Shown: one piece after another, positions 46,460 through 53,544 of the stretch
Numbering within the stretch: the first letter of the stretch is position 1
How the letters are laid out: each line of letters opens with the position of its first letter
Assembly (NCBI GenBank): GCA_003858485.1
Contig: RQYD01000008.1
Coordinates: 1 to 64,000, forward strand
DNA length: 64,000 nt
Reading direction: 5' to 3'
Source of the DNA: Clostridiales bacterium COT073_COT-073
Lineage (GTDB): Bacteria; Bacillota; Clostridia; Lachnospirales; Vallitaleaceae
Program-made: the position numbers and the translations under genes
Notes under the pieces: generated by a model
Told to the model about the DNA's origin: nothing
Database searches by the model: none
The model's input: only the letters and a program-made list of their open reading frames with translations

Positions 46460-47590
46460 TCAGCGCAAAAACTCCGCAAAGACCATATTGCTAAAATCAA
46501 TGCCTTTTTGGGTCAGCCGCAAATATCCGTCAACGATCTCCAAAAGGCCTTGTTTCTGCATTTTTTCAATTTCCAGTGCATAAATTTTTTGTAATGGCTG
46601 ATCAAAGCTTTGGTTTAATTTATCAATCAAAATACCCTCTCTTTTGCGCAGTCCCAAAAATAAATAGTCTTCCAAATGCCGCTGTTCGTCCTTTTCCTGA
46701 GTAATTTCCCGAATGGCTGAGGGCAGCGGAGATTTGATATATTGTTTGATATCAGAAGTATTTTTCCAGCGAACTCCATTCCAGTAAGAAGCAGCCCCGA
46801 TCCCCAGCCCGATATAATCTTCATCCGACCAGTATAAGAGATTATGCTGACATTCCCGGCCTTTCAGCGCATAATTGGAAATTTCATAGGGATAATAGCC
46901 ATTTTTAATTAAATAAGCATCCGCTGCCCAGTACATTTCCCGTTCATTTTCTTCGGTCGGTAAATTAAGGCTGTCTCTGATCTCGTAAAATTTGGTCCCC
47001 TCTTCCAGGATCAAACTATAAACCGAAATATGCTCCGGACGTAAATTGATCAGGCGCTGCAGGCCACTTAACATTTGAGCCTGACTTTGATTGGGAATGG
47101 CCAGCAATAAGTCAATGCTGATATTGCGGAAGCCCTCGACCCGCAAAAGCTGATAATTCTTTTCAAATTCTTCATAAGTATGAATCCGGCCCAGCATCTG
47201 AAGCTCATCATTTTGGGTCGATTGCAGACCCATACTTAAACGATTGATACCAATTCTATGGTAGGTATTGAGTTTGGCCTTTTCAATCGTTCCCGGATTG
47301 ACTTCCATGGAAATTTCAGCATTTGGTAAAATTGAAAAACAACTGTACAGGCTCTCAGCGATCCTCTCCATTTGCGAAACGGTCAGCAGCGATGGTGTAC
47401 CTCCGCCAAAATAAAGGCTTTTAACCTTGCCTTTGGTCTTTTCGGCAGTTAAACTAATTTCTGTAATCAATGCCTTGACATAATCTTCTTGCAAACGCTC
47501 AGATGTCGGCATTGATAAAAAATCACAGTAGCTGCATTTACGCACACAAAACGGAATATGTATATACAGGCCAAATTCTTTTGTTTTCAT
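46460..47590 (-). CDS. hemW: HemW-like radical SAM heme chaperone
   Basis: 376 residues. Radical SAM cluster motif C15-x3-C19-x2-C22 (HIPFCVRKCSYCDF), SAM motif YFGGGTPSLL, and a C-terminal HemN_C domain (REGILIDKLNQSF). Older annotation is oxygen-independent coproporphyrinogen III oxidase. HemW lacks the extra cysteine of true HemN and is thought to deliver heme to membrane proteins. Ribosome site is weak. It stands alone, with repeats A3/A4 beginning about 60 bp upstream. Confidence 0.92.
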   Translation of the reverse strand: MKTKEFGLYIHIPFCVRKCSYCDFLSMPTSERLQEDYVKALITEISLTAEKTKGKVKSLYFGGGTPSLLTVSQMERIAESLYSCFSILPNAEISMEVNPGTIEKAKLNTYHRIGINRLSMGLQSTQNDELQMLGRIHTYEEFEKNYQLLRVEGFRNISIDLLLAIPNQSQAQMLSGLQRLINLRPEHISVYSLILEEGTKFYEIRDSLNLPTEENEREMYWAADAYLIKNGYYPYEISNYALKGRECQHNLLYWSDEDYIGLGIGAASYWNGVRWKNTSDIKQYIKSPLPSAIREITQEKDEQRHLEDYLFLGLRKREGILIDKLNQSFDQPLQKIYALEIEKMQKQGLLEIVDGYLRLTQKGIDFSNMVFAEFLR

Positions 47591-47651
47591 AGGATCACCA
47601 AGCCTTTCTTTCTAGTAGTTTTATGTTTGTTAACTTTTTTCTGTTATCGGT

Positions 47652-47793
47652 AAATTATGATTTGTCAAAGGGGTTCCTCCGTCAGAACAAATGCTTCGCA
47701 TTTGCCGCACTTCGTGCTCTCCTTCTGACGGTGAAGCGCCGCAAAATGTAAATGCCCGCTTCGCGGTCGCTTCCATTTATGCTTGCGCGCTTC
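47652..47793. repeat. Double-hairpin dispersed repeat, family A, copy 3
   Basis: Complete 142-bp unit from AAATTATGATTTGTCAAAGG to GCGCGCTTC. CCGTCAGAA pairs with TTCTGACGG; GTGAAGCGC plus CAAAATG pairs with the GCGCGCTTC end. It is followed head to tail by copy 4. Confidence 0.88.
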
Positions 47794-47896
47794 AAATTAT
47801 GATTTGGCAAAGGGGTTCCACCGTCAGAACAATTGCTTCGCATTTGCCGCACTTTCAGTGCTCCCTTTCTGACGGTGACGCGCCGCAAAATGTAAG
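47794..47896. repeat. Double-hairpin dispersed repeat, family A, copy 4 (3'-truncated)
   Basis: Begins AAATTATGATTTGGCAAAGG exactly 142 bp after copy 3 starts. It has the complete first stem and the left arm of the second (GTGACGCGCCGCAAAATGTA), then stops and unrelated sequence follows. Confidence 0.85.
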
Positions 47897-47952
47897 CTGC
47901 CCACCCGGACAGAAAAATGAAGTTTTTCAACAGGCTGTGTTAAATGGGTGGT

Positions 47953-48013
47953 ATGCGCTGCTGCCTGGAGCAGGATAAAACCAAAAAAGACTGTGGAAAA
48001 GTTAAGTTAATAT
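47953..48013 (+). repeat. Dispersed repeat, family B, copy 5 (plus orientation)
   Basis: CTGGAGCAGGATAAAACC, AAAAAAGACTGTGG, AAAAGTTAAGTTAATATT in the same order as the minus-strand copies. It is the only copy found in plus orientation. Confidence 0.6.
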
Positions 48014-48027
48014 TATATCTGATATGA

Positions 48028-48059
48028 CATGAGCTGCCCGAAAAATCAGACAGCTCATG
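48028..48059 (-). terminator. Hairpin after the uronate dehydrogenase-like gene
   Basis: CATGAGCTG (48028-48036) pairs perfectly with CAGCTCATG (48051-48059), 14-base loop. There is no clear T-run on the leftward side, so termination is uncertain. Confidence 0.45.
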
Positions 48060-48081
48060 GATAGTTTCATTATGCAATTTT

Positions 48082-48882
48082 TTACGGTTGCTTACCGATA
48101 TAAGCCAGGATACCGCCATCAACATATAAAATATGGCCATTGACAAAGTCCGAAGCATTGGAAGCCAAAAAGACTGCCGGTCCCATTAAATCTTCCGGTT
48201 CACCCCAGCGTCCAGCCGGAGTTTTAGCTAAAATAAAGCTGTCAAACGGATGCCTGGAACCATCTGCTTGTTTTTCTCTAAGCGGAGCAGTTTGTGGAGT
48301 CGCAATATAACCTGGTCCAATGCCGTTGCATTGAATATTATGAGCACCATATTCTGAACAAATATTGCGGGTCAGCATCTTCAAACCACCCTTAGCTGCC
48401 GCATAGGCAGAAACGGTTTCCCGTCCCAATTCACTCATCATCGAGCAAATATTGATGATCTTTCCGCTACCCTTTTGAATCATGGATGGAATCACCGCTT
48501 TGGCCATAATGAATGGTCCGGTCAAATCAACATCAATTACCAGGCGCCAATCGGCCGCTGTCATTTCTGTCATCGGCACTCTTTTAATGATGCCGGCATT
48601 GTTAACCAAAATGTCAACCACACCAACTTCTTTTTCAATGGTTGCAATTAATTGATTGACTGACTCTTCATCGGTAACATTGCACACATAACCATGTGCC
48701 TTGATGCCTTTTTCTTCATAAGCTTTTAAGCCCTTATCAACCAGGTCCTGATTGATGTCATTAAATACAATAGTTGCACCGGCATTGGCATATGCTTCAG
48801 CAATCGAAAAACCAATGCCATAAGATGCGCCGGTAATCAAGGCAATTTTGCCCTCCAACGAAAAACTTTTTAATACATCCAT
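48082..48882 (-). CDS. SDR-family dehydrogenase (gluconate 5-dehydrogenase / DhuD-like)
   Basis: 266 residues, short-chain dehydrogenase. TGASYGIGFS (NAD(P) binding, near 18), NNAGI (near 93), active-site S-x12-Y-x3-K in SMMSELGRETVSAYAAAKGG, and a C-terminal VNGHILYVDGG. Databases usually label this family gluconate 5-dehydrogenase or KduD. Paired with the RpiB-like isomerase 27 bp upstream, it matches the streptococcal DhuI-DhuD pair that turns the unsaturated uronate product into 2-keto-3-deoxygluconate. AGGAGG precedes the ATG. Confidence 0.88.
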   Translation of the reverse strand: MDVLKSFSLEGKIALITGASYGIGFSIAEAYANAGATIVFNDINQDLVDKGLKAYEEKGIKAHGYVCNVTDEESVNQLIATIEKEVGVVDILVNNAGIIKRVPMTEMTAADWRLVIDVDLTGPFIMAKAVIPSMIQKGSGKIINICSMMSELGRETVSAYAAAKGGLKMLTRNICSEYGAHNIQCNGIGPGYIATPQTAPLREKQADGSRHPFDSFILAKTPAGRWGEPEDLMGPAVFLASNASDFVNGHILYVDGGILAYIGKQP

Positions 48883-48909
48883 AATATCCTCCTATTTGGG
48901 TTATTTATG

Positions 48910-49545
48910 CTAATTTAACACTGATTTTAAGAAATCAACAATCTCCTGATCCGGGCAATTGGCAAAGAAGAAATCGGTAAATGCTTTACGATTAACTGCT
49001 CCAACCAAAAGTTCACGGTCAATGCCCTTTAACACTTCAATCAGCGGACGATGACTGACTTTTTTCACTTCATTTAAAATCCGGGCATTGCGTTGCTCAG
49101 GAATGGCTCTTTCTCTTGGATAACCGCCGCCAAATGGCTCGGAAAATAATTTTTCAAAAGTATAACGCAGATTCAATTCCGCTCCCCAACCAAATCCTTG
49201 AGCAAATGGCATGGCAATTGCATTGCCGCCATTTACCTGGCTGAATAAATAACCGTCCAGGGCATCAGTCACATGACCGCAAACGACACCCGGCATAGCA
49301 TTACATGCCAGCATTGCACCTTCACCGGTACCACAGCCGGTAACTACAAAATCAACGGTTTTTGTATCTAAAAGCAAACTTGCTAAAATTCCGTTTTGAA
49401 CATAGGTCAGCTCTTTATCTTCAGCATTAAACATACCAAAATTAATAACTTCATGTCCCATAGGCTCAACAACAGTTCTTAATTCTCTTTCAATAATTTC
49501 ATTCTTAGCTGCTTGTGAATTTTCATTAATCAATCCGATTTTCAT
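48910..49545 (-). CDS. RpiB/LacA/LacB-family sugar isomerase (DhuI-like)
   Basis: 211 residues, longer than RpiB (about 150). The LacAB/RpiB core has VVTGCGTGEGAMLACN near 68, with the catalytic-type cysteine, and GGNAIAMPFAQGFGWG. A C-terminal extension is typical of the clostridial/streptococcal uronate group. In streptococci such a protein (DhuI) isomerises 4-deoxy-5-keto-uronate made from glycosaminoglycans. That assignment here is inference from family and the neighbouring dehydrogenase. GAGGAGG precedes the start. The promoter is consensus and overlaps a LacI/CcpA-like site. Confidence 0.85.
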   Translation of the reverse strand: MKIGLINENSQAAKNEIIERELRTVVEPMGHEVINFGMFNAEDKELTYVQNGILASLLLDTKTVDFVVTGCGTGEGAMLACNAMPGVVCGHVTDALDGYLFSQVNGGNAIAMPFAQGFGWGAELNLRYTFEKLFSEPFGGGYPRERAIPEQRNARILNEVKKVSHRPLIEVLKGIDRELLVGAVNRKAFTDFFFANCPDQEIVDFLKSVLN

Positions 49546-49626
49546 AACAACCTCCTCTGTTTTAATTCCACAATTTCATACCCATGCCATCGGCTGTCCC
49601 ATGTCCAAAAGCATGAATATATTCCC

Positions 49627-49655
49627 ATTATAGAAAAAGAATCTGGTTTTGTCAA
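49627..49655 (-). promoter_or_regulatory. Consensus promoter of the isomerase/dehydrogenase operon
   Basis: Minus-strand TTGACA (49650-49655), 17 bp, TATAAT (49627-49632). Confidence 0.9.
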
Positions 49656-49665
49656 ACGCTTTCGG
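49653..49665. promoter_or_regulatory. LacI/CcpA-like half-palindrome over the -35 box
   Basis: CCGAAAGCGTTTG (minus strand) has the CG-centred core of LacI-family sites and overlaps the -35 element. It is not a full cre match. Confidence 0.4.
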
Positions 49666-49667
49666 GA

Positions 49668-49690
49668 AAATCAATTTGGTAAATCAATTT
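49668..49690. repeat. 10-bp direct repeat in the divergent promoter region
   Basis: AAATCAATTT occurs twice with three bases between (49668-49677, 49681-49690), just upstream of the cation-efflux promoter. Confidence 0.7.
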
Positions 49691-49698
49691 TTATCTGC

Positions 49699-49728
49699 TT
49701 GATTTAAACTAAAAGACTGTGGTAGAAT
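49699..49728 (+). promoter_or_regulatory. Extended -10 promoter of the cation-efflux gene
   Basis: TTGATT (49699-49704), 18 bp, TAGAAT (49723-49728), with TGG immediately before the -10. Confidence 0.75.
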
Positions 49729-49739
49729 TAAGTCACATT

Positions 49740-49755
49740 GAAAACAATTGTTTTC
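49740..49755. promoter_or_regulatory. Perfect 16-bp palindrome, candidate operator of the cation-efflux gene
   Basis: GAAAACAATTGTTTTC lies a few bases after the predicted transcription start and before the ribosome site, where a bound repressor would act. The cognate regulator is not in the window. Confidence 0.65.
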
Positions 49756-49794
49756 GGTAAGTTTTATAAGTAAGCAGGTCTTTAAGGAGTAAAT

Positions 49795-50682
49795 ATGGAA
49801 AGAACAGCCGCCATCAAGCGCATTTCTATTTTCGGTTTTTTGGGTAATGTATTTTTACTGGTTATAAAATTGCTGATCGGGATCTCAACCGGCAGTCAGG
49901 CTATGATTGCTGATGGCCTGAACAGCTCCGGTGATGTTTTTTCTTCGGTCATGACCTATATTGGCAATGCCATTTCTTCCAAACCAGATGACTTGGATCA
50001 TCCCTATGGTCATGGCAAAGCCGAGTATATCTTTTCTTTTATTATCAGTTTTTCTTTTTTATTTGTAGCTTATATTGTTTTGAAAAACGGAATTACCAGC
50101 TTAATTGAAATTCAGCCAATTAAATATTCGATCTGGCTGATAGTTGTGGCCATCATCACCTTGGCTGTAAAAGTTTGCCTTTTTATTTATGCTCATAGTG
50201 TTGGCAAAAAATATAATAGTTTATTGGCTCTGGCTAACGCCGAGGATCACCGCAATGATTTATTCATTACCAGCCTGACCCTGATCAGCATTATCTGTTC
50301 CTATTTCGGTCTGTTTTACATTGATGCTCTGGTTGGCATTTTAATTTCGCTGTGGATCGGCTTTACCGGCTTTAAAGTATTGATTGCCTCATACCATGTG
50401 CTGATGGATAAAACTATAGAAGAAGACGTGATGCAGGCAATTAAAGATAAAATATCCCAAACCAGCGGTGTTGATCATATTGATGCAGTTGTTGCCCGTC
50501 CGATCGGAGCAAAGTTTCTCATGCTGGTAAAAATCTCCGTTGATGGCAATTTAACCATTTATGCCGGTCATGATATCTCTGATGCAGTTAAATCAGTGGT
50601 TATGGAATTTGATGAAGTTTCTGATGTGATCATCCATTTAAATCCTGCGCAAACGCATCCCCAGCGGAATTACTTAAAATAA
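49795..50682 (+). CDS. Cation diffusion facilitator (CDF) metal efflux transporter
   Basis: 295 residues, six-TM CDF layout. The metal site motifs are visible: ADGLNSSGDVFSS (near 41), HPYGHGKAEY (near 68) and AEDHRNDL (near 146). The cytoplasmic C-terminal dimer domain ends HLNPAQTHPQRN. It exports divalent cations (Zn, Mn, Fe or Co) against protons; the metal cannot be chosen from sequence alone. AAGGAG precedes the ATG. Single-gene unit with its own promoter, palindrome and bidirectional terminator. Confidence 0.93.
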   Translation: MERTAAIKRISIFGFLGNVFLLVIKLLIGISTGSQAMIADGLNSSGDVFSSVMTYIGNAISSKPDDLDHPYGHGKAEYIFSFIISFSFLFVAYIVLKNGITSLIEIQPIKYSIWLIVVAIITLAVKVCLFIYAHSVGKKYNSLLALANAEDHRNDLFITSLTLISIICSYFGLFYIDALVGILISLWIGFTGFKVLIASYHVLMDKTIEEDVMQAIKDKISQTSGVDHIDAVVARPIGAKFLMLVKISVDGNLTIYAGHDISDAVKSVVMEFDEVSDVIIHLNPAQTHPQRNYLK

Positions 50683-50730
50683 CCAGGCTGAAGGCTTTAT
50701 TTGTCAAAATCATATTTTTTAATACAGCAA

Positions 50731-50826
50731 AGGGGCTGTTGCCTTTAATATTTTCACCCAGGACAGGAGGAATTCCACCCCTCTGACCATATCCTGATAA
50801 AAATATTATGCAACAACCCCTTTTTT
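50731..50826. terminator. Bidirectional terminator between convergent genes
   Basis: GGGGCTGTTGC (50732-50742) pairs with GCAACAACCCC (50810-50820). Inner arms ATATTTT/AATATT and AGGA/TCCT extend it, with A-rich and T-rich flanks. It lies between the cation-efflux gene and the flavin reductase. Its ends resemble those at 6966-7068 and 40809-40848. Confidence 0.75.
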
Positions 50827-50853
50827 CCTCCGACTTTATTGATCATCGGTTTT

Positions 50854-51378
50854 TTATTTTAAATAATCATCTTCCAAGACATAAGAATCTATAATTTCCG
50901 CATAATATACCATATGATAATTACCATGCGGATAGTACATCTCCCGAATATTTTGATTGAGCATCTCCTCACTTAATGCTTGTTTGGTAATGACCCGGCA
51001 TTCATAAAAGAGCTGGCAGTTTTCAATAATCGGAATGTCCAAAGTCTGACCCTGCCCTTTAATAATGCTTTTTTCTTCAAATTTATTTTTCTCCCGGCCA
51101 CTGTAACTGCCGCAAAAATTAATATTATCTTTTTGGCTTTGATTAAAGGGAATGCTCAAAGTAAATTCCCCTGTTTTTTCGATCATTTCAAAGCTGTACC
51201 GGGACGGGCGAACCGTTACAATTGCCATCGGCCGCCCCCACATTGAGCCAAATGCCCCCCAGCCAACTGCCATAACATTTTCCTTATCACCATCTCTGGT
51301 GCATAAAAAAGCCCCCTTGGGCAGCTGCTCAACTGCATCTTTTAAATAGCGATTAAATTCCACTTTTTTTAAACTCAT
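50854..51378 (-). CDS. Flavin reductase-like domain protein
   Basis: 174 residues. FMN-binding split barrel of the flavin reductase family: LPKGAFLCTRDGDKENVMAV, SMWGRPMAIVTVRPSRYS, GEFTLSIPF. In anaerobes such proteins act as flavoredoxin-type electron carriers or flavin reductases; the partner is unknown. Short ribosome site AAAGGAG. Repeat B3 lies directly upstream. Confidence 0.88.
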   Translation of the reverse strand: MSLKKVEFNRYLKDAVEQLPKGAFLCTRDGDKENVMAVGWGAFGSMWGRPMAIVTVRPSRYSFEMIEKTGEFTLSIPFNQSQKDNINFCGSYSGREKNKFEEKSIIKGQGQTLDIPIIENCQLFYECRVITKQALSEEMLNQNIREMYYPHGNYHMVYYAEIIDSYVLEDDYLK

Positions 51379-51412
51379 ACATAATCTCCTTTGTCTATTT
51401 GTTTACTGTTTA

Positions 51413-51476
51413 TTATATTCATAACTCAATTTTCCCACCGTCTTTTTTGGTTCTATCCCGCTCCAGAAAGCGGACA
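51413..51476 (-). repeat. Dispersed repeat, family B, copy 3
   Basis: Minus strand: GTCCGCTTTCTGGAGCGGGA, TAGAACCAAAAAAGACGG, TGGGAAAATTGAGTTATG, AATATAAT. It lies in the leader of the flavin reductase gene, about 35 bp from its start. Confidence 0.65.
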
Positions 51477-51572
51477 CATAAGAAAATTGAATTCATCAGT
51501 CATTGACTTAGCTTTTCCGCAAGTTTAATTTTTCGATCACTTTCAAGGATTTCTATTCGCTGCCTGTCTTAA

Positions 51573-53039
51573 TTATTTCTGCAAAAATTGCAGAACCGCC
51601 TGCTTCATTTCCGTCTTTTTTATAACCTTAGCAAAGCGCAGCGGTTTGGCTGATAACTCAGCAATTCCTTGCGGAAGCTGCGTTTTGGTTTTTTGCTGCA
51701 GCTTTAACGGCAGTTCAAAATTTTCCGTTTCTGCCTTTTCACCCAGTGCTTCCAGGACAGCTCCTGAAAATTTATAAGGGCTGGCAGTGGATACGATCAG
51801 TGTTTTATTTTTCAGGCAATTGGCCTTTCTGGCCACTGCTGCTGCCACTGCCGTGTGCGTATCCATTAAATAATTTTCCTGCTCATAAAAATCCCGGATC
51901 ACTTGATGGCATTCACTTTGACCAGCCGATAATCCATAAAAATCATGAATTTTCTGCTTTTGCTGATCTGCCAGCTGATATTTGCCCTGACTGTGTAAAG
52001 CCTGCATATATTGATTAACGGCCTGACTGTCTGCCGCCTCATACAACAGCCTTTCCAAATTAGAGGAAACCAAAATGTCCATTGATGGCGACTGGGTCAA
52101 ATACATTTCCCGGTTTTTATCATAAATACCCGTTTCAAAGAAGTCGGCAATTACTTTATTTTCATTGGAAGCAGCCAGCAGTACTCCTAAAGGCAAGCCC
52201 ATTTTTCTGGCATAATAGGCAGCCAGAATATTTCCGAAATTACCGGTTGGCACTACCACATCCAGCTTTTCACCGGATTTTAACTCACCTTTTTTAAGGA
52301 GCTGGACATAGGCATAAATATAATATACTACCTGCGGCACCAACCGTCCGATATTAATGGAATTCGCCGAACTGGCCAAATAACCCTGATCTGCCAATTG
52401 CTGTGTAAAATCCGCATCCTGAAATAAGGTTTTAACACCGGTTTGGGCATCATCAAAATTACCCTCTATGCCGATCACTTCAACATTCCGGCCGGCCTGG
52501 CTGCGCATTTGCTGTTCCTGAATAAAGGACACTCCATTTTTCGGATAAAAGACCACAATTTTTGTACCACTGACATCAGCAAAACCTTCCATCGCTGCCT
52601 TACCAGTGTCACCGGAGGTAGCGGTTAAAATCAAAATTTCTTTATCAATTCCTTGTTTTTTGGCTGCCACTTTCATTAATTCCGGCAGAATTTGCAAGGC
52701 CATGTCCTTAAAGGCATAAGTTGGGCCATGAAACAGCTCTAAAAAATAATATGATCCGGCTTTAACCACCGGTACAATTTCCGGAGTATCAAACTGTTGG
52801 CCATATGCTTTTTCTACACAGCCGTTGATTTCCTCTGCCGTAAAATCAGTTAAATAAAGAGCCAGGATTTCCCGGGCCAATTCCGGATAGCTATACTGAC
52901 AATATTCCTCCGGTAACTTAGGCAGTTTGGGAAAATGCGTGGGTACATACAAACCACTATCACCGGCGATTCCCTTAATAATTGCCTGTGTGGCACTAAC
53001 AGCCTTTTCTTTTCCTCTGGTGCTTTGATACATCAGCAT
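51573..53039 (-). CDS. thrC: Threonine synthase
   Basis: About 488 residues from MLMYQSTRGKEK. The ATG at 53039 has GGAGG six bases upstream, so I prefer it to the frame start at 53057. PLP lysine near residue 111 in GPTYAFKDMALQ; LTATSGDTGKAAMEGF for phosphate binding; VPTGNFGNILAAYYARKMG. It converts O-phosphohomoserine to threonine. It is the longer ThrC class with an N-terminal domain, as in Clostridia and E. coli. Monocistronic here. No T-box leader was seen. Confidence 0.95.
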   Translation of the reverse strand: MLMYQSTRGKEKAVSATQAIIKGIAGDSGLYVPTHFPKLPKLPEEYCQYSYPELAREILALYLTDFTAEEINGCVEKAYGQQFDTPEIVPVVKAGSYYFLELFHGPTYAFKDMALQILPELMKVAAKKQGIDKEILILTATSGDTGKAAMEGFADVSGTKIVVFYPKNGVSFIQEQQMRSQAGRNVEVIGIEGNFDDAQTGVKTLFQDADFTQQLADQGYLASSANSINIGRLVPQVVYYIYAYVQLLKKGELKSGEKLDVVVPTGNFGNILAAYYARKMGLPLGVLLAASNENKVIADFFETGIYDKNREMYLTQSPSMDILVSSNLERLLYEAADSQAVNQYMQALHSQGKYQLADQQKQKIHDFYGLSAGQSECHQVIRDFYEQENYLMDTHTAVAAAVARKANCLKNKTLIVSTASPYKFSGAVLEALGEKAETENFELPLKLQQKTKTQLPQGIAELSAKPLRFAKVIKKTEMKQAVLQFLQK

Positions 53040-53106
53040 AATTTTCCTCCATTGCAATCTATGATAAATGGTATCCTCATTTATTTTGTCAACTTACCCG
53101 GCACGA

Positions 53107-53337
53107 TTATTTTTTAGTGAAATAAATAACAAACGCTTGCCCGTTTAATTCTTGTTTTGTTGCCGCAACTTTGACTACCTGATCAAAAGCCTGTTTTATC
53201 AGATATCTCTCATTACAAAGCTGACGGATTATTTCAAGTATAGCACAACCGGATATAAGGCGCAATAAAATCTTACCTTAAGTTTGAACTCCTCTGGCAA
53301 TGGTCCGGATTAACAATAAAGCATAGGTGTCCAGCAT
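53107..53337 (-). pseudogene. Possible small or broken gene upstream of thrC
   Basis: One minus-strand frame reads from ATG 53337 (MLDTYALLLIRTIARGVQT) to TAA at 53278-53280. It then continues open in the same frame to 53107 with protein-like composition (GKILLRLISGCAILEIIRQL; VAATKQELNGQAFVIYFTKK). A TTG at 53265 could start a 52-residue protein with a weak AAGGT ribosome site. Either a small gene or the remains of a larger one. The family was not recognised. Confidence 0.25.
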
Positions 53338-53415
53338 GATTATTCAAATAATTAGTTGAAAAATATTATTTTTTCATAAAATATAGCTTGGCAATCAGAA
53401 ACTTCAAATAATTTA

Positions 53416-53444
53416 TTGACATTCCCAATCCAGCTATTTATAAT
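53416..53444 (+). promoter_or_regulatory. Consensus promoter of the paired membrane-protein operon
   Basis: TTGACA (53416-53421), 17 bp, TATAAT (53439-53444). The start site would be near 53451, giving a leader of about 95 bases. Confidence 0.9.
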
Positions 53445-53468
53445 AAATTCAACTTTAAAGCATTCCTT

Positions 53469-53514
53469 GGAACAGTCTTTTGGGGGCATGCCATGAAAAC
53501 ATCTTTTGTGTTCC
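53469..53514 (+). other. Leader hairpin of the paired membrane-protein operon
   Basis: GGAACA (53469-53474) pairs with TGTTCC (53509-53514), and the self-complementary GGCATGCC lies in between. It is inside the predicted leader, upstream of the GAGGAGG ribosome site. Confidence 0.45.
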
Positions 53515-53544
53515 ACTCTTAAAACCTGGGTTGAGGAGGTATTT

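Noticed and set aside
47652-47896. Tandem 142-bp repeats as a CRISPR-like array
   Set aside because: Only two units, far too long for CRISPR repeats, no spacers and no cas genes.
47682-47978. Overlapping frames of 82 and 95 codons on both strands
   Set aside because: They cross two tandem repeat copies; composition follows the hairpin repeats, not a protein.
53040-53110. A thrC promoter with TTGACA near 53086-53091, or a T-box leader
   Set aside because: TTGACA is present, but a good -10 at 16-18 bp is not; no T-box or specifier-like structure was seen.
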